Positions 24,822 through 37,038 of a stretch of DNA of 64,000 nt are shown here, piece after piece. Below the pieces are notes generated by a model, which saw nothing but the letters and a program-made list of their open reading frames with translations, had not been told where the DNA came from and did no database searches. The DNA is from Steinernema hermaphroditum. Taxonomy: Eukaryota; Nematoda; Chromadorea; Rhabditida; Steinernematidae. The translations under genes were made by a program, and so were the position numbers. Numbering within the stretch: the stretch's first letter is position 1; each line of letters opens with the position of its first letter. The DNA lies in NCBI GenBank assembly GCA_030435675.1, contig CM059624.1, positions 10,502,769 through 10,566,768 of the forward strand, given 5' to 3'.

Positions 24822-26337
24822 CTATAGTAAATCGGATTCATAGATATCACATGAGAAGATGTCAAACACACTGGCGACAGTGATCAGATCCTTCTTGTAA
24901 AGCGCTTGTTTCTAAAATTGAGGCACAATTCCATTAAGGGAGAAAAGCGACTGTACCTCCACTTCCGACTGAATCTTCATCAGCTTCGTCAGCCGCGCTG
25001 CATAGTTTTCCAGCCTGAGTTCGTAAACATAGTAGTTGTGCATTTCGTTGGAGATTTGGTCGAGATATTTCTCCCCTATCTGACCGGCTTGTTCCGACAC
25101 TCCAGGACAGCTCTTGACAGACCACATTATCTGAGCCAGCAGATAGACCACCTCGTACTCGGTCATGCGGAGCTGTTTCATTGGAACGATCAAGTTCTTC
25201 ATGAACATGTCCGTGTGAGGTTTGAAAAGGCTGAAGAAAGTGGTCAAAGGGTGTCGGGTGTGAACGTTCCCTACTTGACAATGTTGTTCTTTGTCGTTTC
25301 GGTGACGTCGGGAATGTCATAAGTGAGCGTTTCAAGGTTAACGGCCGATTGGTCGTCGATAACAAGGCGTGAATCGCTGGTGTCGTAGCCGAGGACGTCG
25401 ATTGTTTTGTAGACTCTCTCGATTGTGTAGAACAGAGACCAGAGATGTTTGAAGACCAGCCACTAAATGGAGCGGATGCTCAAAGGGACTAGCCATAGAT
25501 TCTTCGACAGAATTATATCGACAATATTTGAGGTCAACTATCCTTGGTACTCCAACATTTTTGAAAAGGAGACGGACTGGTGTCATAGAAAGAAAGCTAT
25601 AGAACTGACCTTGTCCTTCCACTCCAGTCCGACAAACTCCTCGCAAACCATCGCCCACCTGGCGATCTTCAACACCATTTCTTCGAAAGCATCCATCGTC
25701 TTGGTCATGTCCAGCTTGTCAACATCTTTAACCGTCTCTTTTGAACCGCCATGAAATGCCCGAAAGGCGTACTGTAGCCTCTGCATCGCCGTAGGACGAA
25801 TTCCTATCGTGTCAGGGACGGGCGTTGGTGCCTAAAGACGTTTTATATGGAAACGTCACCCTCTTCATACCCCATTCATGAGCTCAGTCAGTTGACCAAT
25901 TAGTGGTTTCACGTCATAAACCATTTTGTTCTTGTCGAAAATGAATTTGGGAGGAGGTTTCTCGGCAGAAGGCGCCTCGTTGGAAGGGGTGGAACTGGAA
26001 GGGGTGGAAGTTGAGGGCTCTTCGGACTGTATCCTTTTCGACGATGTATCTCTTTCCACCTGGTCTGAAGAATAGGCTGTGTGACGAGCTGCATAACTGG
26101 CCAATTCTTACTATTTTTCATTCCGACCTCCAAACATTTCTGATATCTACAGTATCTGCAGTTATTTTTTGAGTCCTTCAGCATAACGCAGTTCTTCGTA
26201 GCTCGCCGGCACTTGTAACTGTCGGCGATTAGGGCCGAGCGCCTGAAGAAGGCCGCGCAGGCCCTGCAGCTGTTCACTTGGAAGTGCACGCCATGGGCCG
26301 GAGCCTGGCAGATGAGGCAATTCTCCGAGTCGCTCAT
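24822..26337 (-). CDS. Nuclear hormone receptor (397 aa), DBD in one exon
   Basis: Six exons (minus): 26337-26112, 26064-25871, 25831-25610, 25462-25275, 25230-24957, 24911-24822. Both fingers sit in exon 1 ([37 protein letters not shown]) because the intron usual between them is absent. The intron before SEQAGQIGEKYLDQ is also missing. The hinge is Ser/Thr/Pro-rich (STSTPSSSTPSNEAPS). The LBD shows WAMVCEEFVGLEWKDK, RMTEYEVVYLLAQIMW and NEMHNYYVYELRLENYAARL. The acceptor CGCTTCAG abuts the ATG. ATCGAT occurs at 26569-26574, about 230 bases upstream. Closest relative in the window is the disrupted gene just upstream. Confidence 0.9.
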
Positions 26338-26713
26338 CTGAAGCGTCGAAACACGGACTCACTCCAATGCACTTGAGTCATCGGGACGAAATCAAATAGC
26401 GAGCTGTTGTCAAGCGAAACACAACATTCAAAATCGAGCTCTATCGAGTCGAGACCAGCATGAAACATCGGAGAGAACGCAAGAACTCGGGTGAGGCGAC
26501 CTAGCGTGCTGACGACATGGGTGCGTAGTAGCAAACATCGGTGACTGTCAACTGACAGCGAGCGGAAAATCGATCGGCGGCGTGTACACAAGAAGAGATG
26601 GTTGATAGTGGAGAACGCACCGATTAGAGCCACGAGTTGTGTTTCCGGCAATTATGTATCGATTACTTCTTGGGTCACAATCCTCTTATGAAGTACAGAG
26701 AGATTTACTTCAA
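26338..26713. other. Intergenic between two minus-strand NHR genes
   Basis: 376 bp acting as 5' flank of the gene ending at 26337 and 3' flank of the next. It contains ATCGATC at 26569-26575 and nothing else recognised. Confidence 0.5.
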
Positions 26714-27394
26714 TTACAACAACCCATTTTCCATCTCAACACATTTGAAGATGTTGAAAACGTTTGCGATGGTGAAGTCTCCCTTCTGGATGAACTCCTG
26801 CCTCTAAAACGCTCACTTTGAGCATCTTCCCGCAAGAGATGGTACGATCTACCTCGCACTCGTTGAGCACTTTAAGAAGCCGTGTCAACCTTGGCGCGTA
26901 GTTGTTCATCCTCAGCTCGTAGAAATAGTAGTTATGAATTTCGTCTGAGATCTGTTCGAGGAATCGTTCTGCCAGTTTGAGTGCCTTCTCTGATATCCCA
27001 TGACATCCTGGATCCAGTAAGCAGAAGCAAGAGTTGTGTGCCCTACCTTGGATGCTCCACAAACACTGCGCCATGAGGAAAACGAACTCGAACTCCGTCA
27101 GTCGGAGCTCTTTCATGGGGATCAAGATGTTTCTGACCATTCTGTCATCCGAAGTTTTGAAAAGACTAGAACCGGTCAGGTTATAGGACTTGAATGGATT
27201 CAATCGGCTCACACATTGAACTCGCTCTTTACTGTGTCGCTGACACCGGGGAGATCGTAGGTTACGGTATCCATGTCGATGATGAAGGCGTTGTCTAGGA
27301 CCACACGAGTGTCGTTGGGATCTGTTCCTAAAAGATCGATCGTGTTGTAGAACTGGTCCACACTGGAAACCAGAGGCCAGAGATGCTTGTATAT

Positions 27395-27515
27395 CAGCCA
27401 CTAAAATGAATGGTGCTTCAGCAAAAGCTACAGTAATACCTTATCCGTCCATTCCAGCTGCGCAAATTCCTCACAGCTCATCGCCCACTTCGCTATGTTG
27501 CACATATGGGACTCG
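27395..27515. repeat. 121-bp direct repeat, native copy
   Basis: End of one LBD exon, the intron and the first bases of the next exon. Identical over 121 bp to 27738-27858 at offset 343; this copy is in its proper place in the LBD. Confidence 0.92.
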
Positions 27516-27737
27516 AAATATTCGATTATTTCAAAGAGATCGAGAGTTTCTCTCCTCTGCAGCTCTTCTACTCTTGCTCTGCGTTGCAAACTTCGATAGG
27601 CGCATTGCAACTTGCGGGTGTGAGTCATTTTTGAAGGGAGGGATACTTTTGACTTGAATTCAACACGTGAGAATTGGATAAAATGTCTAGCTCACCCTAA
27701 GCAGAATTTCTTTGACGTCTTCGATCAGGGCCATCGA

Positions 27738-27858
27738 CAGCCACTAAAATGAATGGTGCTTCAGCAAAAGCTACAGTAATACCTTATCCGTCCATTCCAG
27801 CTGCGCAAATTCCTCACAGCTCATCGCCCACTTCGCTATGTTGCACATATGGGACTCG
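27738..27858. repeat. 121-bp direct repeat, inserted copy
   Basis: Exact copy of 27395-27515 lodged inside the hinge of the same gene. It borders the hairpin at 27859-27935 on one side and the resumption of native hinge codons at about 27736 on the other. Confidence 0.92.
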
Positions 27859-27885
27859 GTGCTTCGCTTCGAAAAGAATCGTCTA

Positions 27886-27936
27886 TGAAGAATCGTCTAT
27901 GACGCTTCGCGTCATAGACGATTCTTTGGTTTTGTA
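27886..27936. repeat. Hairpin with repeated inverted copies
   Basis: AAGAATCGTCTATGACGC and its reverse complement are separated by three bases (TTC), an 18-bp stem at 27898-27936. An additional copy, AGAATCGTCTATG, precedes it. One arm is the native codons for RIVYDA; the others are fold-back copies. Confidence 0.88.
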
Positions 27937-28461
27937 TTTTGATTTTGGGCATGACCGACTTCTCGGACGACTCAGGCAGTAGCAGGTTGCTTTGGGGAGT
28001 ATCTAGAGATGGCAGCATATCGACGGTGTCTTTCGATGTCGATGCTAAATGAAGTTGAGTTGAAATGGGATAGACGAAAACCAAAAGGAGTTTTTTTTAC
28101 CTAGAATCAACGAAAAAGAGGAAAAGGGAAACAAAAACATTATACACTTCGCAAAATATTGAAGCGATTACTCATCGATTTTGATCTACTGCTTTATAGG
28201 CTCACTTTAAAGTTCAAAAGGAACTCCCTTACCATTGAGTTTCATCCCAACTTTAATACACTTCTGCAGTCGACAGTATCTGCACGTATATGGCTCATCC
28301 CTGGCCACGCGGCAGTTGTTTGCCGCTCTCCGACACTTGTAGCTCTTTCTGTTGCCGATGGCCCTTCGGAAGAAAGTGGCACAAGCCCTACAGCTGTTCA
28401 CCTGGAAGTGAACTCCATGGGCCGGAGCGCTACAAATGAGGCAGCTCTCCGCGTCCACCAT

Positions 28462-29449
28462 CTGAAAACGGCAATAAACAACAACATACTCTTTGGAACT
28501 ATACGAAGGAAAAACTTGAACAGCGTAACCTCCAAACGGAATCGCGAAAGACTCCCGTGGAGAAGGATTGTTTGCGTGCAGCGCCGATGGGAGGCACTAT
28601 GTCAGGGAAGCACAGAAGAGACACACAATCACCCAACGGCGACCACTGCAGCTACACAAGTCGGAGCGGAAGCACATGATGAACACAGGATCGTCATTGT
28701 TTAGTTGCAAAATATGATTTTATGATGACGGTACAGATTGTGTGCTTCAGGGGGGATAAGCAAAACGGCTGCTTCTGGTTGACTGTCATATCATGAAAAG
28801 ATAATGACGTACGTGTTAGTTGGACAGCATAACACAACGTTCAGATATCCTTCAGAATTGGGCAGGCAGGCCGTCTTTGTCGTCTCAGTGATTTAATATG
28901 ACACGCGACAACAAATTTATGCAAACCGAGTGTGTAAAAGCAACACCGATTTGTACTATTGACCTTGTGACCTTTGAAAACATGTTTATACAAGATTCGC
29001 TCAAAAGCAGCGAAGCAATCTGCCGGAGCCAGACCCAGCTTGATTTTTTTTTTTTCACCGATTTGACTTCATCGCTCAAAAGAAAACATTAAAATACAAG
29101 CAGATTGTGTTCATCTTGATCTTTTGAATGGTGACAAGTCGGACTCCTTTGAAAAAAGAGGAGAAACAGAAAGAAAAGATAAATGGCCTTGCACTTTGAG
29201 TCGGACTTTGAGTCAGTCGCACTTCGTTCTATCTCCTGCAAGAAAAAGATTGTTTGTGTGGAAAGTGTGCAAGAAAGTGACATTGACCTAATCTGAGATG
29301 CGATAAGAGCGCACATCTAAATGAACTCTGTTCTTCAAATTTGTTTACTCTCTCGTTGAATGCATTGCAATCCCATGTCCCAATAGGTCATTAAAGTTTA
29401 TTAATTCCTTTCCTTCCTATCATACATAAATAATACTATTTACATCAGT
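28462..29449. other. Intergenic, 5' flank of the disrupted NHR
   Basis: No coding block recognised. It includes a run of 13 T at about 29044 and AATAAA on the minus strand near 29396, which probably serves the NHR gene ending at 29450. Confidence 0.5.
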
Positions 29450-30935
29450 TCACTCGACATTAGCGTAGAGAATAGAATCTATGAAATCAATGTTGTACTT
29501 GTGGAACACGTTGGACATCAACAGCTTGCGATGATGGATATCGGCCAGCGTCTCCAGCTCGCTCTGGAGTCGCAGGATGCGGGCTAGCCGACCGGCGTAG
29601 TTGTCCAAACGCAACTCGTAGACGTAGTAATTATGCAGTTCATTTGAGATTTGTTCAACGAAACGGCTTCCGATCTCGATAACTTCGGGGGTGGCGTCTT
29701 TCTCGCCTAAAAGAATACGGTAGAAATGAACCAAATGATCGAGGCTTACGTCTTAGGCTCCACATGATCTGTCCGATGAGGTAAACTATTTCGAAGTCGG
29801 TCAACTTCAGCTTTTTCATGGGTTTAATGATTCCATTGTATCCGGAGACAAACATCTCCATTGTGTACCTACAACCATGGGAGTCACTCATAATCATCTA
29901 AGGCCGAGACTCACTCTGAGAAGTCTTTAGCGTCTGCGGAGTCCACACTGGTGGATTCGAAGTGGAACTTGGTGATGTCGGCACAGATGTTGTCGGTGAC
30001 CATGACGTGAGCGTCGTTGGGGTCTTTTCCAAAGAGGTGCACCGCTTGGCGGGACTTCTCGAGAGCGTAGAAGAAGGGGAGGACATGGCGGAATACGACC
30101 CACTGAAACCAGAGCTTGGAAGTGGTACAATGAGGGCACTTCTTACCTTATCGGCAGTCAACAGCTGCTGGAAAGGGACACAGCACATCGCCCATCGGGC
30201 CGTTCTGACGAGAAAGGACTCATAGTGCTGGATGACGACTTTGACGTCGATCTTCTCGCATTCCATTACGGTATCTGGGTCAACGAGGGGGTTCAGGCTG
30301 AGAAATGCGTAGAGGAGGGACTGCATCCCCGTTGGGGCGATTGCCTCACAGGCCATTGGACTCAGAACGTTGCTGTCCTAGAAAGCCACACTTAGCCCCG
30401 TTTAAGAGCGGTCAGCCTACGTCATTGAAGATCTTCTTGAATTCGTCCAAAATTCTGCTAGGGTCATACTTCATCTTGTGGTCTTCAAACTCGAGATCTG
30501 GAAGGGCGGAGATGTTGTCTTCTGGGGAGAGAGAAGTCGACGCTTCGGAGCCGGAGTGCTCCATCGGAAGCACGGAGCTCTGCTGGGCGAAGGCGTGTGT
30601 CGTGGGTGTCGTTGAGGATACTGTAATTGTTTGCGTTGGAATTAGGTTGGAGAGGGCGTCGCTGCTCACCTGAGAGCACCATGCCGACTTTGCGGCACTT
30701 CGCGAGTCGACAGTAGCGACACGAGAACTTCTCGTCTAAAAACGCCGATTAGGATCGTTGCGTGAGCGGTGAGCCCACCTGATGTCACCTTGCAGGCCTT
30801 CGTCGCCGTGCGGCACTTCAATTTGGTGCTGTTGGCGGCGGTGCGCCGAAAAAAGGCTGCACAGGCACGGCAGGAATTGACGCGAAAGTGGATTCCTTGC
30901 GCGGTGCCTCCGCAGACGACGCAAGTCACGGCCAT
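29450..30935 (-). CDS. Nuclear hormone receptor (405 aa)
   Basis: Seven exons (minus): 30935-30779, 30735-30670, 30620-30421, 30377-30147, 30102-29915, 29868-29750, 29706-29450. Finger 1 is CVVCGGTAQGIHFRVNSCRAC, finger 2 ends CRYCRLAKCRKVGM. The hinge has SVLPMEHSGSEASTSLSPED. LBD blocks are ARWAMCCVPFQQLLTADK, LTDFEIVYLIGQIMW and NELHNYYVYELRLDNYAGRL. The final intron of its relatives is missing, so the last exon runs straight through SELETLADIHHRKLLMSN. A TTTTCAG acceptor touches the ATG, as expected for a trans-spliced message with no 5' UTR of its own. Confidence 0.9.
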
Positions 30936-33900
30936 CTGAAAACGATTTGTGTTTTGGTTTGGAGACGAGGAGAGGAGAAGATCAAGGTTGCGAGTGCATC
31001 ACGAGCCGCAGTGCAAAGGACGCCACTGCCGGGGGGAGGATTACCCAGGGGCAGAGCCTCAAGTGGAATGTGACGAGGATTGTGCTCGATGGATGTAATT
31101 AAAGACACGTTTCGGTTTTTAGAAGTCACAAGCACGCACAGATCACAAATTCCCGTCGAGGGCGAAGGAACGAACAAATGAGTTTATGAATGCATTTGTG
31201 TGCAAAGAGAGGAAACAGTCGCAACATTTGCCCACAGAGCTTATCCACCGAGAGGACAAAACACACTTTATGACCAAAACACAGCTTCTTGAGGATCCAA
31301 AACGCCTCTTCCATTGTGGTTGAGACAATTTTAGTTCCCTAAACAATGAGAATAGCCGAGAAAAGAAGAAAAGGCGTCCGAAGCGGAGGAGGCGAGACGC
31401 TTCTCGAAGACTAGCAAGTAGAGCGGAGGGCGAATGTTATATTCGAAGGCGCACAACGCGCGGACACAAACGTGATAGCGAGAGGAAGGCCAAGAAATCA
31501 ACGATCTCAAGGCACTCGCCTTTATGACACCGCGTTGTGTCCGCAAAACATAACTCCGCACAGCTCGGGTTCACTCAGTCACCGTCGACCACACCATTTG
31601 TGAGTCTTTTTACACTTTATGAGATATCATGTCTGCGACACATTAGAGTGCATATATGAAGTGCACTCTCAGAGGTTCACAAATCAGAGTGTCTGCTGAA
31701 TTCGTAAATATTTTCACAAACCTTTCGAAGAAGGACCAAAAAAAGACACAAGAGCCACTGAAGCGGTGTCACTGTAAATTAAAAAAGAGGACGACGATGG
31801 CCGTCGGTGTGTTTGAGCAGCGCCAAAATGTGATTCACCATCACAAACCGACACAAACCAATGCGACCACACCGTAGCGAGCAGAGTCGGCGGCGCGGCC
31901 GAGCGGAAGATTCCCTGCCTACGTGACGATCGACAGATGCAGCTCGGGGATAATTGGAGAAAAGGCGCGGTTTGTGACGGGCGAAGGGCTACTTTGTGTC
32001 GAAATCGCCGGGATATCGACTTTCTGTCACTCTAAGGGGTCGGGTCATTACTTGACAAGGCGAGTTACCCTGTACGGGCAGCTCATGGATGAAAAAGTAA
32101 AGCACAATAGCTTACAAACTGTCACTAACGATAATAAAAGATTCATGAGACATAATTGCTGAACTTTTATGAGGTATGAAAGCGTCTAGCCGCGACGCTC
32201 TTTGTGCATAGTACATCATCTAAACGCTGCATTTTTCATTATGGATTTCAAGTTCACTTCGATGACACAGACCCAGATGGTAGCAGATCATACAGTAATA
32301 GCAGTGTTTGATTGCTCATGTTTTCTCTTAAAAGAACGAAGTAATGTTCTCCAGCATCCCTATAGAAACCACTTCAACAAAGTCGAATTCAATAAGCTCA
32401 AATCCTAGTATACGACAGGTCACCTTTACTATGGTTTTGCACTGATTTTTCATTAGAATAAGCTGCTAAATATCCGCAAAATAATGAGATTTTATAACAC
32501 TATTACGATGTTAATTCAATTTCTTTGCTTGCAAATCACTAACCGCTGAGCTCTCGATATTCTGGAACAGATCCGTCCCATGGGGACGACATAGAAAAAG
32601 TAAATTTGTCATTCTGTACTTTGTATGCACTTTGAAAGGCACTTCTGACTAATGTCTGATGAAGCTAACTGCCGTAGAGGGCAAAGTGATCATGAATATG
32701 CAAACCAAGTACTTGGATCTAATTAGCAGAGTGTTTAACAAAAAGAACAGATATAACTGCACCTTGAGGACGACTCTTTCTTTGTTTACGAGCCACTTTA
32801 CTCTCCAGAAAAGAGAGCCAGAATTAGAGGCAAATTACTTCCAGTAAATGCCCATCAATTCGCCCCAATTGAGTCGAACAAACCACAAAATGCGGTGTTT
32901 ATCCAGCACATGAGAACACAAAACTAAACATCTGCATCGCCACTTCGCGCAAATTGCGGCGAGCAGAAAAGTGGCGAATGGCACGTCGGCAGTGTTGCAA
33001 AGCGAATTCGTGGAAGGGAACTCACGTGGCAGCGTGCGAAAGCAGCATCTTTGCAAAATGCAATATCGATGTGGCGGGAAAAAGAAAAGAAAAGTGGAGA
33101 GATGGAAGCGAGGACACGGAATGCCGTCACGATTAGCTCAGATGATAGCTCCGGCGGTCGTCCGCAGGCGGCGAGAGGCGGCGACGTCATCGTGTGCGTC
33201 TCCTCCTTCCGCGAAGACACAAAACACATCTGTGTGCCGTGTTCTGTTTGTGTCCTTTTGCATCCGTCCGACTCGAGCGGACCGTTGTTTGGGCGACGTG
33301 TAGGGAGAGAAACACAACACACGAACAAAGGGGCACACGAATAGGGAAAACGGTTTCGTCGATCACACATCAAGAGCATTTCGCGTGGCGGGTGCGTTCT
33401 ACATTTAGCGTCAGCGCAAATAGATTCGCAACTTGCACAGGAGACCCGGGGAAGAGGATGTTTGCTCGTGGATGGCAGGAGCTGCCCGGTGCTGCTGGGG
33501 AGTCACGTGACCGAGCGTTTGAGGGGCCGAACCTGATGTTGCGAGAAAATCTCTTTTCTAGACGGACAAAAAGAAACTGTGATCGTCTTGGAAATCAGGG
33601 GCAACTATGGAAACCGAGTAGTTCGTGGTCTATTCATCATAGAGGATATCAGTCAACATCACTTTTACCGTACAAGGAACCATTTTGGGGAACTGTGGGT
33701 ATAAATAGCATCAGTGCTCTGAAGAGGATGGTTACGTAAGCAATCTGTAGTCATCAGAAACGGTTGTCATAAGAAGAGCAAACATGTAATTTTGCCTATG
33801 TTTCTCGCTTCTCGTTTAAACTTCCTCCAAGAAGCTCATTTGTTTTTCTTCGAAGGACATTCCTAATTTGAACGCCTAAAGTTTTTCTTTTTTGTTAAAT

Positions 33901-35126
33901 TATTTCTCATTTGGGTGAACTCAAAAAATCCCATCGAAATCATCGACACAATTGGAAGGACACAACACTCCACACACGTGAGCACAATTACGGGCTTCTT
34001 CTCAACACATCTGAGCAGGAAGAATGACGTGGATAAGGAAGCAATTTTGAAGCAATCGGCCTTTTATGGAAAATTTGCACCAAAAGCTGTAGCCCGAAGA
34101 AGTCGGGCAATATTACGTGGGAAGAAGTCAGCGGATTTTAGCGATTTTTAAGGAGAGATATGGACATTGGTAATCCGGATCTTCTGGTTATGTAGGATGA
34201 GATCCGCTCAACAAAATCCGCTTTTTATAATCTTGAGTTTTAGCAACACCAATAAGAACAAAATCCTCACTAAATACTACTGAACGAGAATACTAGGAAA
34301 GTCAACTTTCGAACACTCAATATCTAATGGCAATAACAAGGAAGGAAGGCACATCGCCCTGGAAAGGGATAAAGCACGAGGAGGGTAAATGCAATAGAAT
34401 ATCGAAAGAGATAATGAGGAAAGCTGTATGGATACATACCGGCCTCAGAGCGATCACAAAGCACGCTACAGTAGTAGAATTTTATCCGACTGAGGTAACA
34501 TCAGACAGAGATCACTTGTTATCACTTTCAAAGTTCTGAAGTTCACGAGACAAAGCCTGAGATCGCCCTCATATCATTAACAGTCTATACGAGCAACTCC
34601 GTCAGCGTCCCGTTTTACGTTACAAAGGTGCCTCCTTTCATCTCGCTGACGTTCCATGGATTTCAACCCATTGCTGATCTTCTCTTCCGTTTGATTGGTT
34701 TCGCAAAAACAGCCTTTAATGAATCCTGAAGCCTTCTACATTTGTCAAGAAACAGTGAAATATCTGTATCAGTGAAATAACAATCAGAAGTTTTTATGAT
34801 AAGGATTGGTCTTTTCTGAAGGAGGCGGAAGTTCTTATCTTTTGAGTGATATCTTGATTGCTGTTGTAATATGAATGTAAATGCGATATTCTACACAGTA
34901 ATACGTATAATGTTATAGTACTCTATGTTTTCCACAACTCCTAGTTCTGTTTTTAGATCCTTACACTTACCATATGAGCGATCTGTCACATCAAGGGTCA
35001 CAGTTGCAATCGCTTCGGTTGGGATCGCTTCGTCTCTGTTACTCACACTTTCACTTAATCAAGATCACTGAGATCGGGATTCTAGGGAAGACGTCTAGAC
35101 AAGACAGTCACGCTAACGAACCAACC
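30936..35126. other. 4.2-kb intergenic region
   Basis: No recognisable gene on either strand. The short open frames, including those in the GC-richer stretch 33050-33340, carry no family motif and no coherent splice structure. This separates the older-looking NHR group (24.8-30.9 kb) from the denser 35-56 kb array. Confidence 0.5.
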
Positions 35127-35251
35127 TTTGGAGACATCGCATTCCCTGTAGGTCATGTGCACTTTCAACCGAATTCAGCCGAACGTCCGAAGAATGCGGC
35201 GCGTGAAACGACTTGGAGGTGAAAGATGACGCTGTCACCGTCTACTTCGCA
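35127..35251 (-). pseudogene. Relic of an NHR first (DBD) exon
   Basis: The minus strand reads CEVDGDSVIFHLQVVSRAAFFGRSAEFG and then a stop; after a frame shift it continues MTYRECDVSK followed by a GT. This aligns with the exon 1 pattern [25 protein letters not shown]...CDVSK but has lost several cysteines and its frame. ATCGATCGAT at 35367-35376 upstream matches the motif in front of the intact genes. No LBD remains in place. Confidence 0.7.
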
Positions 35252-35495
35252 CAAACAACGTCTCGATGGCGAAATTCCGGTCGACGACGTCGTCGGCAGT
35301 GTTGTTGCGATGGACTTCACAGTGGAGGACGCACGAGTACAGGTGAGAAGTGGCCGTCCGGTTCGGATCGATCGATGTTTGCCGACGAAAGGGGTGGAAG
35401 TGAGTCTGTGGTGACGAAGAGCCAAAATGGACTTGTGTCGCCGATAAATTTGTGCTTGACCCAGCCCCCTTGGAATCTCCTTATTTACCTGATGT

Positions 35496-36844
35496 TTATT
35501 CATCATCATCATTATCTCTGCAAAACACCGAATCGTGAAACTCAAATCCAAGAACTTCAGACACATCTAGAGCCAACTCTATTTTGTTGGTGAACTTAAC
35601 CAGTACATCCACGTCATTCAGCAATCGTATTATCTCCGCTAATCTCCCCGAATAAGATTTCATTTTGAGCTCTGTGGTGTAGTATCTGTGGAGTTCTTCG
35701 CTTATCCGTTTCAGAACATTCTCCGCTATTCTGCAGGTTTCCTCGCTGAGATCTTTCACTCCTAAACATAGCCTTTTACGGGGAAAGACGAGCGAACCTA
35801 CTGTCCAGTTCCCAAAGCCTGTACGTACAGAGATAAACAACTTCGAAATTTGTGAGGGCCAACTCCCTGATAGGAGTGAGGAGCACTCGGTTCATCTGCT
35901 CAGTCACCGGCTTCCAAGCCTCAATTCCCCTCTTGATAAACTCTGGCGTTGCAGACGTTGAGGTGTACGAGTAGTTTTGAGAGTCCACAGCGTACCGGTC
36001 ATCGAGAAGAAGAACACTAGAAGGACAGTCGATCCCGAGATACTCAAAAGTACGAGCTCCTCTTTCCAGTATGTGGATTGGGCGCCACATACTCAAATAT
36101 ATCTGGTGCTATAAGTGATTTTTGAGAGACGTATAAGGATGAATTTGATGAACCTTATCTCCCAAAGGAAGCTCCGCAAATTCTCTGCACCTCATTATCC
36201 ACTTTGCGACTCTCAGCATGTTCTCGAAGCAGCCTCGCATTGATATTTCGTAGTCCAGAGAAGCGGCGATTTCGATTTTATTCGATTTCCCTCCAGGGAC
36301 CATGTTATTGTACGCTTTGAGAAGTGGCTGAAGAACGTCCGCACTAGATGGTCCAGAGAATTTCTACAAGAATTTGTGAGTTGTCAGAGGATGCCACAGA
36401 CCGAACTCAGAATATCCATGATCCTTTCCATCAAGAACGACTCATCGAATTTGACTCTGTGGCCTTCGAACTCGGCGAGGCGTTTTGTGGGTAATGTGGA
36501 CTGCGAAGTGCTTGGACCTTCAGCATTGAGTTCTCGGTCGATCTTCACTCTGACATTGTCGCCAGTCGACATTCCAACATCCTTGCATTTCTGGTACCGG
36601 CAATATCGACATTGCAGGAAGGCTTCTGAAGAGATGGCGCCATGTTAGGCCCAGTAATTTGGACATGCTTACCTTTGGAAACGTCGCACCGCTTGATCCC
36701 CCTCCGGCACTTGTATTTGTGCCCTATCTCCACGGATCTTCGGAAGAAGGCGGCACAGGCACGGCAGGCGTTGACTTCGAATCGAATCCCGCTCGCTTCT
36801 CCACCGCAGACCAAACAGAGAACGGCGGTCGGCGATGGCGTCAT
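35496..36844 (-). CDS. Nuclear hormone receptor (392 aa)
   Basis: Five exons (minus): 36844-36673, 36625-36402, 36363-36154, 36108-35802, 35761-35496. The start is taken at MTPSPTAVLCLVCGG, 10 bases after a CTAG acceptor; a longer upstream frame is open but outside the family norm. Finger 1 is CLVCGGEASGIRFEVNACRAC (Arg for the usual His), finger 2 CRYCRYQKCKDVGM. LBD: AKWIMRCREFAELPLGDK, ILERGARTFEYLGID, LALTNFEVVYLCTYRLW, EELHRYYTTELKMKSYSGRL; it ends in NDDDE. The TAA stop lies inside an AATAAA (35495-35500), so the 3' UTR must be very short. ATCGAT is at 36889-36894, 45 bases upstream of the ATG. Confidence 0.9.
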
Positions 36845-36888
36845 TGACGTGTGACTAGTTGATCTGTGGCTCACGCGAGAGCACTTTG

Positions 36889-36894
36889 ATCGAT
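36889..36894. promoter_or_regulatory. ATCGAT motif, 45 bp before the NHR start at 36844
   Basis: Palindromic hexamer at a position repeated in front of several NHR genes of the array. Confidence 0.5.
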
Positions 36895-37038
36895 ATCTGG
36901 CTGCGTAATTTCGGTGACTGAAGGAAAAGTACACACGGAACGTACTCACTCCGTTATTCTTCGTGAGTAAGTCGTGGAACAAGGCTAATGTGAGAGCTAA
37001 TGTAAGAACATCGTATGATATAAGGTTTCTATAGGTTT

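Larger units (their letters stand above)
26714..28461 (-). pseudogene. Nuclear hormone receptor interrupted in the hinge by a hairpin/templated insertion
   Basis: DBD exon 28461-28233 (both fingers; finger 1 [21 protein letters not shown], then ATFFRR) and hinge exon starting 28044 are normal up to KIQNQRIVYDA. The hinge should continue SMALIEDVKEILLR (27735-27696), but about 180 bp intervene, 27736-27915. Downstream exons are intact: 27652-27440, 27400-27213, 27165-27047, 27007-26853, 26803-26714, with phases that close and a normal LBD (WAMSCEEFAQLEWTDK, RLTEFEFVFLMAQCLW, HNYYFYELRMNNYAPRL). Reading through the insertion gives KRHRRFFIDDSFRSEAP and a stop in the wrong frame, so only a DBD with a tail could be made. 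The acceptor TTTTCAG abuts the ATG. An assembly error is possible, but the rest of the gene is clean. Confidence 0.75.

Noticed and set aside
33051..33344. GC-richer frames as a possible small gene in the 4.2-kb gap
   Set aside because: Several overlapping frames on both strands with Arg/Ser-rich nonsense composition; no motif or paired splice sites.
35213..35593. Plus-strand open frame of 126 codons
   Set aside because: It is antisense to the relic DBD exon and the last exon of the NHR gene ending at 35496, with no motif of its own.
36845..36982. Upstream extension of the NHR reading frame to a distal ATG at 36982
   Set aside because: It would add about 46 residues unlike any neighbour and would place the ATCGAT motif inside the coding region.
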